From: Desulfobacteraceae bacterium UBA2245
Lineage (GTDB): Bacteria; Desulfobacterota; Desulfobacteria; Desulfobacterales; UBA2245
NCBI GenBank assembly: GCA_002347265.1
Contig: DDYB01000013.1
Coordinates: 203,991 to 267,990, forward strand
Direction: 5' to 3'
DNA length: 64,000 bases
Part shown: positions 1-9,476 of the stretch, one piece after another
Position numbering within the stretch: the first letter of the stretch is position 1
Layout of the letters: the number at the start of each line of letters is the position of its first letter
Program-made: the position numbers and the translations under genes
The notes under the pieces: generated by a model
What the model saw: the letters and a program-made list of their open reading frames with translations, nothing else
What the model was told of the DNA's origin: nothing
Databases searched by the model: none

Positions 1-2
1 TG

Positions 3-788
3 CTGGAAAGCGAACTGTTCGGACATGAAAAAGGCGCTTTCACCGGCGCCATCCGCAATCGACTGGGACGTTTTGAACTCGCCCAGGGAGGAACGATCTT
101 TCTGGATGAAATCGGCGATATGAGCCCTTCTCTTCAGGTCAAGCTTCTTCGCGTGCTTCAGGAAAAACAGTTCGAGCGCATCGGAGGCGTCAAAACCATT
201 CATGCGGATGTCAGAATCATCGCAGCAACCAATCAGAATCTTGAAAAAGCCGTGGAAGAAAACCGCTTTAGAGAGGACCTGTACTATCGGATCAACGTAA
301 TTCCCATCAATCTGCCTCCCCTTCGAAAACGCGGCCCGGACATCGCTATTCTGGCCAACCATTTTTTAAGGAAATTCAGCCAGGCAAAAGGCAAGCAGAT
401 AACCAAAATCTCACCGGAGGTCGTCAACTGCTTTATGCGCTATTCATGGCCGGGAAACGTCAGAGAGCTTGAAAATCTTATTGAAATGCTGGTCGTCATG
501 AAAGAAGGAACCGAAATCGTTCTATCGGATATTCCCGAAAAAATCCGGCAGCATCAGAAGGAAGAAACATCCTTTCAAAGCGTTGCGTTCTCTGAGTACG
601 GCATATCCCTGAACGACATGGTCTCCGATTTTGAAAGAAACCTGATTTTAAAAGCGCTTGAAACAAGCGGCGGCGTCAAGAACAAGGCAGCCAAGCTGCT
701 GAACCTGAACCGGACCACTCTGGTCGAAAAACTCAAGCGTCTCGACATTTCAAGCAGCCCCCGAAGTGCGCGCAGAGCAAAGGACTGA
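3..788 (+). CDS. sigma-54-dependent transcriptional regulator (5' truncated by window)
   Basis: The window opens inside the AAA+ domain of a bacterial enhancer-binding protein that remodels RNA polymerase-sigma54. The reading frame is open from base 3 and shows the GAFTGA loop that contacts sigma54 near the start, a Walker-B-like FLDEIGD, the conserved LLRVLQEKQFERIGG and the arginine-finger region FREDLYYRINV. The C-terminus (last ~45 residues) is a Fis-type helix-turn-helix (LILKALETSGGVKNKAAKLL). The N-terminal sensory or receiver domain lies outside the window, so the signal and target genes cannot be stated. It is transcribed toward the minus-strand nnr gene (convergent). Confidence 0.93.
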   Translation: MESELFGHEKGAFTGAIRNRLGRFELAQGGTIFLDEIGDMSPSLQVKLLRVLQEKQFERIGGVKTIHADVRIIAATNQNLEKAVEENRFREDLYYRINVIPINLPPLRKRGPDIAILANHFLRKFSQAKGKQITKISPEVVNCFMRYSWPGNVRELENLIEMLVVMKEGTEIVLSDIPEKIRQHQKEETSFQSVAFSEYGISLNDMVSDFERNLILKALETSGGVKNKAAKLLNLNRTTLVEKLKRLDISSSPRSARRAKD

Positions 789-868
789 TACGGGGGTTCC
801 ACAGTTTGGGCAGGCAGGCACTCGCCCATATTTTTGACAATTCGGAACGCATCAGCGCGCAATGCGCC

Positions 869-2446
869 TTATAGAATAACTCCCGGGCCCGAATACTTTG
901 GGGAAAACGCTTCGTCGAATCCTTCCCGGCACTGCCTGACTGCCAGGGGAAGCAATTCCAGAATATCCTGAGCGGTCATGCCGTCCGCGCCCTTTTCCAC
1001 GGCTGCCAGATCCCCGGCAACGCCATGGATGAAAACACCCTGACGAACGGCATCGGAAAGCGGCAGGCCCATCGTGAACATCGCGGCAATCGTTCCGGCA
1101 AGCACGTCGCCGGAACCCGCCGTAGCCATGCCGCTGTTTCCGCTCAGATTGATAAATACCCGCTGATCCGGAGTCCCGATCAGGGAATGCGCCCCCTTCA
1201 GAACTACAATCGCATTGAGCTTTTCCGCCGTCTCCTGCAGAATCCCCACCGGCCGGTCCGGAATGTGCGAAGCGGCAATACCGGTCAGCCGCGCCATCTC
1301 TCCCAGATGCGGCGTCATAACGGTCTGCGCCTTTCTTTTGGAAACCACCTGCAGATGACTGCAAACCGCCGTAATTCCGTCTCCGTCCAGGAGGAGGGGC
1401 CGGGAAATTTCTGCGGCCAGACGGCGCGTCAGTTCTTGAGTCTCCAGATCCAGGGAAAGCCCCGGTCCCAGAACGACCATGTCCATCTTTTCGGCAATTT
1501 CCAGAAGCGCCGGCACATTTTCCAGCGAGATACTGCCTGAAGGCGTCTGTTTTTGGGGAATAAAGACAATCTCGCTGCCCTTGCTGGCGACAAAAGGGAT
1601 CACGCCGGCCGGAGCAGCCAGGCGGGAGTATCCGCCGCCGGCTTTTAAGAACGAGAGGGCCGAAAAATACGGCGCACCGTAATACCCGGACGCACCGGCA
1701 ATAAACAGCACGTTTCCGAAGGTTCCCTTATGCCCCCAGGCATTTCGCGGCGGCAAAGCCAGCGGCGCGTTCAAGGCGGTCATCAGATCATCGGCATCGT
1801 ACAACTGCCGGGGAAAAGAGATATGGGTTGCATACAGCTCTCCGCCGTGGGCATATCCGGGATATAGAAGATTTCCCAGTTTAGGCAGCCCGAAGGTGAC
1901 CGTATAATCGGCCTGAACGGCTGTACCCAGAACCTTCCCGGTATCTCCGCTCACTCCGGAAGCGATATCCAGGCTCAGCACCCTCCTGCCGCTGCCGTTG
2001 ATCCGGTCGATCACCTCGGCATAGACCCCGGAAACCTCCCGGACCAGACCGGTTCCGAAAATTGCGTCCACAATTCCGTCGCAGGAGGAGAGGTCGGATT
2101 CAACCTGATCCGCCGATTCAACTTGCACAATCTCCAGAGGAATGCGGCGGATGATTTCCAGATTGGCTTTGGCGGCCCCCTGAAATTTATCAGGGTTCCC
2201 GATGATAAGCACCCTGGCATGTCCGCCTCTGGAGTGTATTTTTCGCGCCACCACAAAGCCGTCTCCGCCGTTGTTGCCGATGCCGCAGAACACGGCAAAC
2301 CGTTTCCCGCTGATGCCGATCTTTTCGCTGAGCACATGAAAAGCGGCAAGACCCGCATTTTCCATCAATACGGTCTCGACAATTCCGAATCGTTCCACTG
2401 CAGTTTGATCCATCCGCCTCATCTGTTCGACACTGCAAACCTTCAT
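869..2446 (-). CDS. nnrD/nnrE: bifunctional NAD(P)H-hydrate epimerase / ADP- or ATP-dependent NAD(P)H-hydrate dehydratase
   Basis: This fused repair enzyme returns damaged NADHX/NADPHX to NAD(P)H. The N-terminal YjeF_N epimerase half carries the signature NNGGDGFVVAR around residue 57. The C-terminal ribokinase-like dehydratase half carries the GMATAGSGDVLAG motif near residue 439. The product is 525 residues, normal for the fusion. The longer open frame reaches 2590, but the ATG at 2446 is preceded by GAGG at proper spacing and begins the usual MKVCSVEQM start. It lies 134 bases downstream of an aldo/keto reductase gene in the same direction. Confidence 0.95.
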   Translation of the reverse strand: MKVCSVEQMRRMDQTAVERFGIVETVLMENAGLAAFHVLSEKIGISGKRFAVFCGIGNNGGDGFVVARKIHSRGGHARVLIIGNPDKFQGAAKANLEIIRRIPLEIVQVESADQVESDLSSCDGIVDAIFGTGLVREVSGVYAEVIDRINGSGRRVLSLDIASGVSGDTGKVLGTAVQADYTVTFGLPKLGNLLYPGYAHGGELYATHISFPRQLYDADDLMTALNAPLALPPRNAWGHKGTFGNVLFIAGASGYYGAPYFSALSFLKAGGGYSRLAAPAGVIPFVASKGSEIVFIPQKQTPSGSISLENVPALLEIAEKMDMVVLGPGLSLDLETQELTRRLAAEISRPLLLDGDGITAVCSHLQVVSKRKAQTVMTPHLGEMARLTGIAASHIPDRPVGILQETAEKLNAIVVLKGAHSLIGTPDQRVFINLSGNSGMATAGSGDVLAGTIAAMFTMGLPLSDAVRQGVFIHGVAGDLAAVEKGADGMTAQDILELLPLAVRQCREGFDEAFSPKYSGPGVIL

Positions 2447-2580
2447 AATTTTCCTCATTGGATTTTTGCGAAGCAAATTATTCTGATCGGCATGTGCAAA
2501 ATGCCGTCCACCCGAATCCGGCCCATTCTTCGCGTCAATTTTTAAGCTGGAAACCGCATCAACGACGATTTGATGAAATC

Positions 2581-3537
2581 TCAACTCCACAAAACCGGAT
2601 CATCATCGAAATGATCAGCCACCGTGCGACCGATGGCATCCATTTTCGCCAGGTCTTCCGGCGCCAGCGTTATATCCGCTGCGCGGGCGTTTTCCTCGGC
2701 CTGTACTCCGTCTCTTGCCCCCGCAATGGCGCAGGCGCCGGGTTGAGCGCACACCCAGGCCAGCGCCAGCTGCCCGACGCTGACGCCGTACTGCTGAGCC
2801 AGGGGCCTGAGCCGGCTCAAGGCATCCTGCACACGCCTGAAATGCTCCGGCTGCATCAGCCGGTTGCGGCGGCGATGATCTTTTTTGGCAAAACGATGGT
2901 CCGGACCGAACTTTCCGGTCAGCAACCCCTGGGCCATCGACGAATAGGCCAGTATGGAGATTCCTTTGCTTCTGCAAAAAGGGGCTGCATCCTTTTCAAC
3001 ATGCCGCCAGAACAAGGAATACGGAGGCTGAAGGCTTTCGATGGGGCCGAAGCAAAGGGCTTCCCGCAGCTGACTTTCCGAAAAATTGGAAACCCCGATG
3101 GCGCGGATCTTTCCTTGGCGTTTCAGATCGTTCATGGCCCGCATGGTTTCCTCGACAGGAACCGGCCGGCTTCCCCAGGACCCTGCCGGCCAGTGAATCT
3201 GATACAGATCGATATAATCTGTCTTCAAATTATTGAGAGACCGGTGACAGGCTTCCATTACCTGATCGAAGGCCAGATGATGGCAGTGGACCTTGGTGGC
3301 GATCACCAGTCCGGGCCGCAGATGTCCCACCGCACTGGCGATCATCCGCTCGGAATGACCGTCTCCATAAGCCTCCGCCGTATCAATCGTCGTGACGCCT
3401 GCATCGACGGCCGCCTGAATCGCACGAAGGGTCTGCGAATCCTCGATTCCGGTCCACATGCTCTTCCCGGCCTGCCAGGTTCCCAGAATGACGGCTGAAA
3501 TCTCGATACCGGTCTTGCCAAGCAAACAGTATTTCAT
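2581..3537 (-). CDS. aldo/keto reductase
   Basis: This is an NADPH-dependent aldo/keto reductase of about 318 residues, a full-length TIM barrel. The tetrad Asp-Tyr-Lys-His is visible: TIDTAEAYGDG supplies Asp and Tyr, VIATKVHC the Lys, and DLYQIHWP the His. The GVSNF segment and the C-terminal cofactor loop (AIAGARDGVQAEENA) are also typical. The physiological substrate cannot be read from sequence. It is divergent from the LOG-like gene and shares a 168-base intergenic region with it; a GGAG precedes the ATG. Confidence 0.92.
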   Translation of the reverse strand: MKYCLLGKTGIEISAVILGTWQAGKSMWTGIEDSQTLRAIQAAVDAGVTTIDTAEAYGDGHSERMIASAVGHLRPGLVIATKVHCHHLAFDQVMEACHRSLNNLKTDYIDLYQIHWPAGSWGSRPVPVEETMRAMNDLKRQGKIRAIGVSNFSESQLREALCFGPIESLQPPYSLFWRHVEKDAAPFCRSKGISILAYSSMAQGLLTGKFGPDHRFAKKDHRRRNRLMQPEHFRRVQDALSRLRPLAQQYGVSVGQLALAWVCAQPGACAIAGARDGVQAEENARAADITLAPEDLAKMDAIGRTVADHFDDDPVLWS

Positions 3538-3637
3538 AAGGTGTTTTTCTCCGGTTTTTTGACAGTCGTTTTTTATTTCTAAGGCCTTCAGGCCTGCAAG
3601 GTCAAGCCAAAAGGATGCAATTCAAAGGCATCGGATA

Positions 3638-3667
3638 TTGAAATCTGTTTATTCATGTCGCTATAAT
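3638..3667 (+). promoter_or_regulatory. putative sigma-70 promoter for the LOG-like gene
   Basis: TTGAAA at 3638-3643 and TATAAT at 3662-3667 are separated by 18 bases, close to consensus, and lie about 40 bases upstream of the plus-strand start at 3706. Prediction from sequence only. Confidence 0.55.
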
Positions 3668-3705
3668 AAGGCAACGGGTTAAAATCGGAAAATAGAAAAA
3701 GGGTC

Positions 3706-4215
3706 ATGCCAATGGAACGAAAACCGATCATCGGCGTCATGGGCGGCGGAGAGGTCAGCAGCGATACGCTGAATCAGAGCTATCTTTTAGGAAGCCTCAT
3801 CGCCGGACAGGGCTGGGTTCTGCTGAACGGCGGCAGGAATTCGGGCGTCATGGATGCTTCGGCCAGGGGCGCGCGGGACCATGGCGGACTGACCATCGGC
3901 ATTCTGCCGGATAACGACCGGAGCAGAGTGTCGGATCATATTCAGATTCCCATTGTCACCGGAATGGGAAGCGCCCGCAACGCCATCAATGTGCTCTCAA
4001 GCGATGTGGTGGTGGCCTGCCCCGGCGGACCGGGCACCCTGTCTGAAATCGCCCTGGCCTTAAAAGCCGTCAAGCCCGTCATTCTGTTTCATTTCGACGC
4101 GGATGCCCTGCCGAACCGATTTGAGGAAACCGGGCTTGTGCATCGTGCGGAAACTGCCGGGCAAGTTATTGAAATTATTAAAACAATCATGGCGAAGTCT
4201 GCCTTTTACCGGTAA
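3706..4215 (+). CDS. TIGR00725 / LOG-like Rossmann-fold protein
   Basis: A 169-residue protein of the SLOG/LOG superfamily related to cytokinin-riboside 5'-monophosphate phosphoribohydrolases. It has a glycine-rich N-terminus (IGVMGGGEVSS), the GMGSARNAIN segment and PGGPGTLSEIALAL, which matches the PGGxGTxxE nucleotide-binding signature. Members cleave or bind nucleotide-derived ligands; the substrate of this subfamily is not established. The start at 3706 is the first ATG; an in-frame ATG at 3712 is better spaced from the AAAGGG. It converges on ispD with 16 bases between the stops. Confidence 0.85.
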   Translation: MPMERKPIIGVMGGGEVSSDTLNQSYLLGSLIAGQGWVLLNGGRNSGVMDASARGARDHGGLTIGILPDNDRSRVSDHIQIPIVTGMGSARNAINVLSSDVVVACPGGPGTLSEIALALKAVKPVILFHFDADALPNRFEETGLVHRAETAGQVIEIIKTIMAKSAFYR

Positions 4216-4231
4216 CGCAGATTGACGGCTG

Positions 4232-4939
4232 TCAAGCGCTTCGCAATTCGTCTTGACGCCAGTTCCGCAGAATCGCCTCCGCCAGAACCAGATCCTCGGG
4301 AGTCGTGATTTTGATATTGAACCGACTCCCCGGAATCACCCTCACCGGCTTTCCCATGCGCTCCACCAGAAATGCGTCGTCCGTTCCCGTCACCCCGTCG
4401 GACCGGGCCTTTTCGTGGGCGGACCGGATCAGGCCGCAGCGAAAAGCCTGAGGGGTCTGGGCCAGCCAGATCGGCTCCCGTGAAAGGGTCCGTACGATGC
4501 ATCCGGATTCATCGATCTGTTTCAGCGTATCATGAGCGGGAATGCCGAGGATGCAGGCGCCCGTGGCTTCGGCCCCATGGATGCAGGCAATGATCTGAGC
4601 GGATCTGACAAAAGGCCTCACCCCGTCATGTATGGCTACAATGCCGTCATCCGCTCCGATGGCCTTAAGCCCGTTATAAACCGAATCCTGACGCCGCAGA
4701 CCGCCGGCAACGCGAAGAACGGGTTTTTTAAGGCCAAGGGAAGATGAAAGGGAGGGGCCGTAATCCTCAAGATCACCCTGCGGCATGACCCAGACCAGCC
4801 GATCGATGCGCGGGCAGGCATCGAACGCCTTGAGGGTATGCGCCACGATGGGCAATCCATCCAGAGGGATATACTGTTTGAGGCGGGAATCCTTCATTCG
4901 GACTCCGCTGCCGCCGGCAACGATCAGAGCTGTAATCAT
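4232..4939 (-). CDS. ispD: 2-C-methyl-D-erythritol 4-phosphate cytidylyltransferase
   Basis: This enzyme transfers CMP from CTP to MEP, the third step of the non-mevalonate isoprenoid pathway. The N-terminal nucleotidyltransferase motif ALIVAGGSGVRM followed by KQY is at residues 3-21. Also present are IVAHTLKAF, the catalytic-loop HDGVRPFV, and LAQTPQAFRCGLI and GTDDAFLVE near the C-terminus. The length, 235 residues, is typical. The ATG at 4939 is chosen because family members begin directly at this strand. No fused ispF is present. It is the last gene of the sufC-sufB-HPr-like run. Confidence 0.95.
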   Translation of the reverse strand: MITALIVAGGSGVRMKDSRLKQYIPLDGLPIVAHTLKAFDACPRIDRLVWVMPQGDLEDYGPSLSSSLGLKKPVLRVAGGLRRQDSVYNGLKAIGADDGIVAIHDGVRPFVRSAQIIACIHGAEATGACILGIPAHDTLKQIDESGCIVRTLSREPIWLAQTPQAFRCGLIRSAHEKARSDGVTGTDDAFLVERMGKPVRVIPGSRFNIKITTPEDLVLAEAILRNWRQDELRSA

Positions 4940-4996
4940 AAAAAGTAATTTGAACGCATGATGCGAAGGCACCGATGAGCAAACGGCCCAATCCGG

Positions 4997-6301
4997 TCAG
5001 CGCAGGTAGCTAAGTTCCTGGGGCAGCGGGACGCCCTTTCCCATGGTGTCTTCTCCATAATTGACCCGGGCCAGAATCTGAAGGTCGCTCAATGCCCGGG
5101 CATCACCCTCGAAAACCACTTCGGTAATTTTTTCCTTCTGAATCTTGCCTCCGGCCCATTGAATATCCAGCACGCTTCCGGCATCAAACCGGTCAGGCCC
5201 GATGCAAAGCTCCACCTGACCGCCGTAATGCTGGACAATCTTGGCAACCAGCAGACTCGGGCGACAATGAAACCCCAGATTCATGGGAATTCCAACCCGA
5301 AGGCTTCGGCGTTCGATGTTTTCGTTCAGCACGTTGCGTGCCAGCTCATTGCCGGTTGCCAAAAAATAACAGACAAAATACAGTCCGTAATTCACGGTAA
5401 GATCCATCAGTTTTTTCGGATCGATCAGGGCGGACAGCTTCTGCTGAACCTCCTTATAAATATTCTTATATCCGGCTTCATGCAGATGTCTTTCATAAAA
5501 ATGCAGCATCCTGCCAATCATCTGCAGAAGGTGGAAAATCAACGAAATATTGCTTCTGAGCTGCTTGAGCCTGCGGTTTCCGAAACGGGATCCGCCGTAA
5601 ATGACATAGGTATCAAAAGAAGACTGGAGATTATGCACCATCACCTCGTAGCGCATGATCTCCACCTCATTGATTTTTTCCGGCACCAGGGCCTTCATTT
5701 CCGCCTCATCAAAAGGACGGTACAGCCCCAGCTGTTCGAAGCTTCTTGAAATGCTCAAAAATTCACTGGCGACTTTAACGATGTGCTTTTTCTGCTGATC
5801 CCGGTCCTCGTCATCGATGTCGGATTCCAGTATCTCATCGGTTCTGACGCTTGGGAAATCCAGAGGGGTGAAATTTTCCGCGGGAAAAGGGATTCCAAGG
5901 CGCCGGGCTTCGTCAAGAATCACCGGCGCCATGTTGATCAGACACTGGGTCAGAAAGCCGATGTTGGCTTCCCCCTGTTGCTCGAATTCATCGTCCTCGG
6001 GCAAATCATAAGCCATAAGGCGGTTGGCGATATGTCGCTGGGAATAGCCGGCGATGCTCAAATGCCGGACCGCTGCGCTCAGTTCCCGGTAAAAATACCA
6101 GTTTTTATTGTTTTTGGCGCCGTGATAGTCCAGAAAATCTTCCAGAAGCTGGGAAGAAGCGATCAGCGTGGAATAAAGTTTCTTGGTAAAATACCGGGAA
6201 GAGCGATCAATGCGGCAAAGATAGCTGCAACATTTGAGATAATCATGGGAAAAAATTCTCAGATTCTCAAAAAAAGCACCGTCATGCATCGCTCCGGTCA
6301 T
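4997..6301 (-). CDS. uncharacterised protein with C-terminal HPr-like phosphocarrier domain
   Basis: This 434-residue protein has no N-terminal domain I recognise (residues 1-330, largely helical, Asp/Glu-rich around 140-170). The last ~85 residues resemble PTS phosphocarrier HPr: MNLGFHCRPSLLVAKIV matches the HPr active-site strand and helix with the phosphorylatable His at about 345 and Arg-Pro just after it, followed by the expected strand and a later EGDARALSDLQ helix. A role in PTS-linked regulation is inference. It starts 9 bases after the sufB-like gene, so it is probably cotranscribed. The ATG at 6289 is an alternative start. Confidence 0.75.
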   Translation of the reverse strand: MTGAMHDGAFFENLRIFSHDYLKCCSYLCRIDRSSRYFTKKLYSTLIASSQLLEDFLDYHGAKNNKNWYFYRELSAAVRHLSIAGYSQRHIANRLMAYDLPEDDEFEQQGEANIGFLTQCLINMAPVILDEARRLGIPFPAENFTPLDFPSVRTDEILESDIDDEDRDQQKKHIVKVASEFLSISRSFEQLGLYRPFDEAEMKALVPEKINEVEIMRYEVMVHNLQSSFDTYVIYGGSRFGNRRLKQLRSNISLIFHLLQMIGRMLHFYERHLHEAGYKNIYKEVQQKLSALIDPKKLMDLTVNYGLYFVCYFLATGNELARNVLNENIERRSLRVGIPMNLGFHCRPSLLVAKIVQHYGGQVELCIGPDRFDAGSVLDIQWAGGKIQKEKITEVVFEGDARALSDLQILARVNYGEDTMGKGVPLPQELSYLR

Positions 6302-6310
6302 CTCCCGCGC

Positions 6311-7486
6311 CTAAACAATCGACTCCTGAGTTTTTAAAATCGCCTGATCGAGCTTTTCCCGCAGATTTGCAGGCAATCCTTCGATATCCACATTTAAAAA
6401 CCCGCGCACAATAGTCGAAACCGCGGACTCCTCGTCCAGCCCCCGGGCCATCAGGTATTCGATCTCGTCCCGGTTGATTCGACCGACCGCCGCCTCGTGA
6501 GACATTTCGACATCCGGAACATGGCCTTCCAGTTCCGGAACGGCCTTCATCAAACCATCGTTGAGGATCAAGCCCTTGCACTCCAGATGCGCCTTGATGC
6601 CGGCCACCTTGCCGACCAGGTCGCCGCGGGCGATGATCGTGCCTCCGGAGGTAACCGACCTGGAAATGATTTCGGCCCGGGTTTCGGGCGCGTTGAGCAC
6701 CACCCGCGATCCCACGTCCAGATGGGCGCCCTTTCCGGCTACCAGCACACTGTTGTATCGGGCCACAGCGCCCCGGCCGTCCAGATAGGTGGTGGGATAC
6801 ATCTGCAAGGAACCCACCGGCCCGAGGGAAATATAATTGGATATGATCACGCCGCCCTCTTCGACATGGGTGACGGTCCTGGGGCGCACATTGACCTTCT
6901 CTCCCCAGTCGTGAATCATGGTGAAGATCAGTTTGGCGCCCTTTTGCACGTAGAATTCGGAAATCCCCACATGCAGACCGGAAACCAGATGCGGCGACGT
7001 GGCGCAGCCGGTGATGATGTGCAGCGTGGATCCGGGCTCGGCAATAACGATATTGTGAACGGACTGGGCAAACCCTTCCTTGGCGATATACAGACAGGCC
7101 TGAACCGGAGCTTCGACGACCACGCCGGCGCGGGAGCGAATAAAGTAGCCTTCATGGGCGGACCTGGCCGCCAGCGTGGTAAATTTATCGACCTCGGGAG
7201 AAACACTTTTCCACATATAATCGGAGAGCCATTCGTATTTCTCCCGAGCCTGGGAGATTCCCATGACCTCCACGCCCTCCGCGCAGCTCTGGCAATGAAT
7301 GACCGATTTATCCATCTGAATAAATGTACCGGATCGTCCGCTTTTCCGGGTATCCACACCGACATCCAGAAACTGTCTGGCGTCGGTTTCATCTATCGTC
7401 GTCAATTCCTCAACGTACTGATGGTTTTCGGCATCAGTCTGATAGTTTTCCAGATTGACGTCTTTGGTCCGATCTATATCGTGCAT
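6311..7486 (-). CDS. sufB: SufB/SufD-family Fe-S cluster scaffold (SmsB type)
   Basis: A 391-residue SufBD-core protein that, with the SufC-type ATPase, assembles Fe-S clusters. The right-handed beta-helix core is recognisable (SGLHVGISEFYVQKGAKL, ISNYISLGPVGSLQMYPTTYL, GHVPDVEMSHEAAVGRI). The late His in EMSHEAAVG is in the position conserved in SufB/SufD. No sufD, sufS or sufU is adjacent, which fits the compact two-component arrangement known in anaerobes. ATG 7486 is chosen because GAGGAG sits 8 bases upstream; a GTG at 7495 is in frame. It overlaps the end of the ATPase gene by 13 bases. Confidence 0.9.
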   Translation of the reverse strand: MHDIDRTKDVNLENYQTDAENHQYVEELTTIDETDARQFLDVGVDTRKSGRSGTFIQMDKSVIHCQSCAEGVEVMGISQAREKYEWLSDYMWKSVSPEVDKFTTLAARSAHEGYFIRSRAGVVVEAPVQACLYIAKEGFAQSVHNIVIAEPGSTLHIITGCATSPHLVSGLHVGISEFYVQKGAKLIFTMIHDWGEKVNVRPRTVTHVEEGGVIISNYISLGPVGSLQMYPTTYLDGRGAVARYNSVLVAGKGAHLDVGSRVVLNAPETRAEIISRSVTSGGTIIARGDLVGKVAGIKAHLECKGLILNDGLMKAVPELEGHVPDVEMSHEAAVGRINRDEIEYLMARGLDEESAVSTIVRGFLNVDIEGLPANLREKLDQAILKTQESIV

Positions 7487-8232
7487 TTGACACACTCCTC
7501 ATACCCGTATTCTCGAATCCACTTCAGAATCTCTCTGGCATTTCGCGAACAGCGCACCCTGCCGTTATAAAGTACGTGGCCCTTGTCCGCGGTAATATAG
7601 TCGAGAATATGGCCGGTATGGGTAATCACCAGAGCCGACTTGGCTCTGCTGGCGATCACATCCTTGTGGGGCAGCACGGTCGGCTGGCTCAGCCCTCTTC
7701 CCAACAGGGTATTGATGGTCTCTCCCAGGAGAACGATGCTTTCCAGATCCACCCCGGACTCGGGCTCATCGAGCAGAACGAGATCGGGCTGTTGCGCCAT
7801 CAGCTGGAGCAATTCGGAACGCTTGATTTCACCGCCGGAAAAATTATGGTTCACATCGCGATCCAAAAAGTTCTTGAAATTCAATTTCTCGGAAAGTTTT
7901 TCAACATCAATCTCGCGGCCTCTGGCGCAGATTTCAACGATCGATCGGGTTTTCAGGCCGTTGATGGTGGGCGGACGCTGAAAGGAAATCCCCACCCCCA
8001 GACGTGCGCGTTCGTATATGGGCATCCGGGTAATATCCTCGCCCTTGAATACTATGCGACCCCGGGTGACGACATACCCTCCAAACCCCATGATCGTCAT
8101 CAAGAGGGAGGTCTTTCCACTTCCGTTGGGTCCAAACAGAATATGGGTTTCTCCCTTCGGAATCTCCATATTGACGTTTTTAAGTATCGGTTTTCCTCCG
8201 ACCTCAACGGCAAGTTCTTCAATCAACAGCAT
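7474..8232 (-). CDS. sufC: SufC-type ABC ATPase
   Basis: A 252-residue soluble ABC ATPase that drives the SufB-type scaffold. It has Walker A GPNGSGKTS near residue 35, signature FSGGEIKRSELLQL, Walker B LVLLDEPESGVDLES and the switch His in ALVITHTG. It lacks membrane segments, as expected for SufC rather than a transporter subunit. GAGG lies 8 bases before the ATG. It is the first gene of the run sufC-sufB-HPr-like, and lies just after the RNase P RNA gene in the same direction. Confidence 0.94.
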   Translation of the reverse strand: MLLIEELAVEVGGKPILKNVNMEIPKGETHILFGPNGSGKTSLLMTIMGFGGYVVTRGRIVFKGEDITRMPIYERARLGVGISFQRPPTINGLKTRSIVEICARGREIDVEKLSEKLNFKNFLDRDVNHNFSGGEIKRSELLQLMAQQPDLVLLDEPESGVDLESIVLLGETINTLLGRGLSQPTVLPHKDVIASRAKSALVITHTGHILDYITADKGHVLYNGRVRCSRNAREILKWIREYGYEECVKCTI

Positions 8233-8286
8233 AAGCGTTTCCTCAAAAAATTATATCGGCAAATGCCTCTTTCTGGATGATTAAAC

Positions 8287-8666
<380 letters not shown>

Positions 8667-8713
8667 GTAGCCATACGGTCTGCATTCTGTTCGGAATATC
8701 GAGCCAACCGGGA

Positions 8714-9421
8714 TCAGGACTGATCCCAGTAAAGCAGGCGTTCGCAATGCGGACAGAATTTCAGGCTGTCGCATCTCTGAAGCTCATTGTACATCTGCGG
8801 CGGAATGTTCATGTGACATCCATAACACACCGATCGTTTTACCGGCGCAATAAAGATCACTCCGACATCTTCCCTCAGCCGCAATATCTTTTTCATCAAA
8901 TCCGGCGCAATCCTGCTGGAGACCTCGTGCCGCGAATCCTCCAGACGGTCCATTTTCTTTCTGGAGCCTTCGATCTCGGCTTCAATCAACCGGCTTTGCG
9001 CGTCCAGCTTGCACTTGAGATCTTCATATTCCCGGTTCTTATCAGCCAAAGCCCCTTCACCGGCCTCGATCCTGCCAAGAAAAGCGATCATTTCATCTTC
9101 GATCAAGGAGTTTTTCGATTTGATATCTTCAATTTCCTTCAAAAGAGCCTGATACTCCCGATTGTTTTTGATCGAGAATAGTTTTGCCTCGCTTTTCTTT
9201 ACATGATCCAGGTTGTTTTGGACTTCGGATTCACAATTCCGGTATTGCTTCTTTAAATCCGTCAGGATGGATTGTTCCGATTCAACCCTGCGTTCGAACT
9301 CTTCCAGACTTGTTATAAGTTCCCGAAGTCTTTCCGGAGCGCTCTCAATCACCCGACGCGTATGGCTGATCTGAATTTCAATCTCCTGCAGCTTGATCAT
9401 ATTATCAATGGCGGATTTCAT
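8714..9421 (-). CDS. C4-type zinc-ribbon coiled-coil protein (CdsZ/DUF164 family)
   Basis: A 235-residue cytosolic protein with a long N-terminal helical hairpin (residues ~5-180, rich in Glu, Lys, Arg) and a C-terminal zinc ribbon with Cys 199, 202, 223 and 226 (CYGCH and CPHCE). This is the zf-RING_7/DUF164 family, whose members are proposed nucleic-acid- or translation-associated factors; the function is not settled. It lies 55 bases downstream of the Nif3-like gene, a pairing common in Proteobacteria and consistent with cotranscription. Its stop codon sits in a short palindrome (8710-8727). Confidence 0.88.
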   Translation of the reverse strand: MKSAIDNMIKLQEIEIQISHTRRVIESAPERLRELITSLEEFERRVESEQSILTDLKKQYRNCESEVQNNLDHVKKSEAKLFSIKNNREYQALLKEIEDIKSKNSLIEDEMIAFLGRIEAGEGALADKNREYEDLKCKLDAQSRLIEAEIEGSRKKMDRLEDSRHEVSSRIAPDLMKKILRLREDVGVIFIAPVKRSVCYGCHMNIPPQMYNELQRCDSLKFCPHCERLLYWDQS

Positions 9422-9476
9422 TCTCTGCTCCCGGACAGACTTCGATCGCCATCTGTCCCAAATAATTTTGTCAAAA

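Noticed and set aside
8710..8727. Palindrome GGGATCA-GGAC-TGATCCC as an intrinsic terminator of the zinc-ribbon gene
   Set aside because: No T-tract on either side, and the stop codon lies inside it; left as a minor note.
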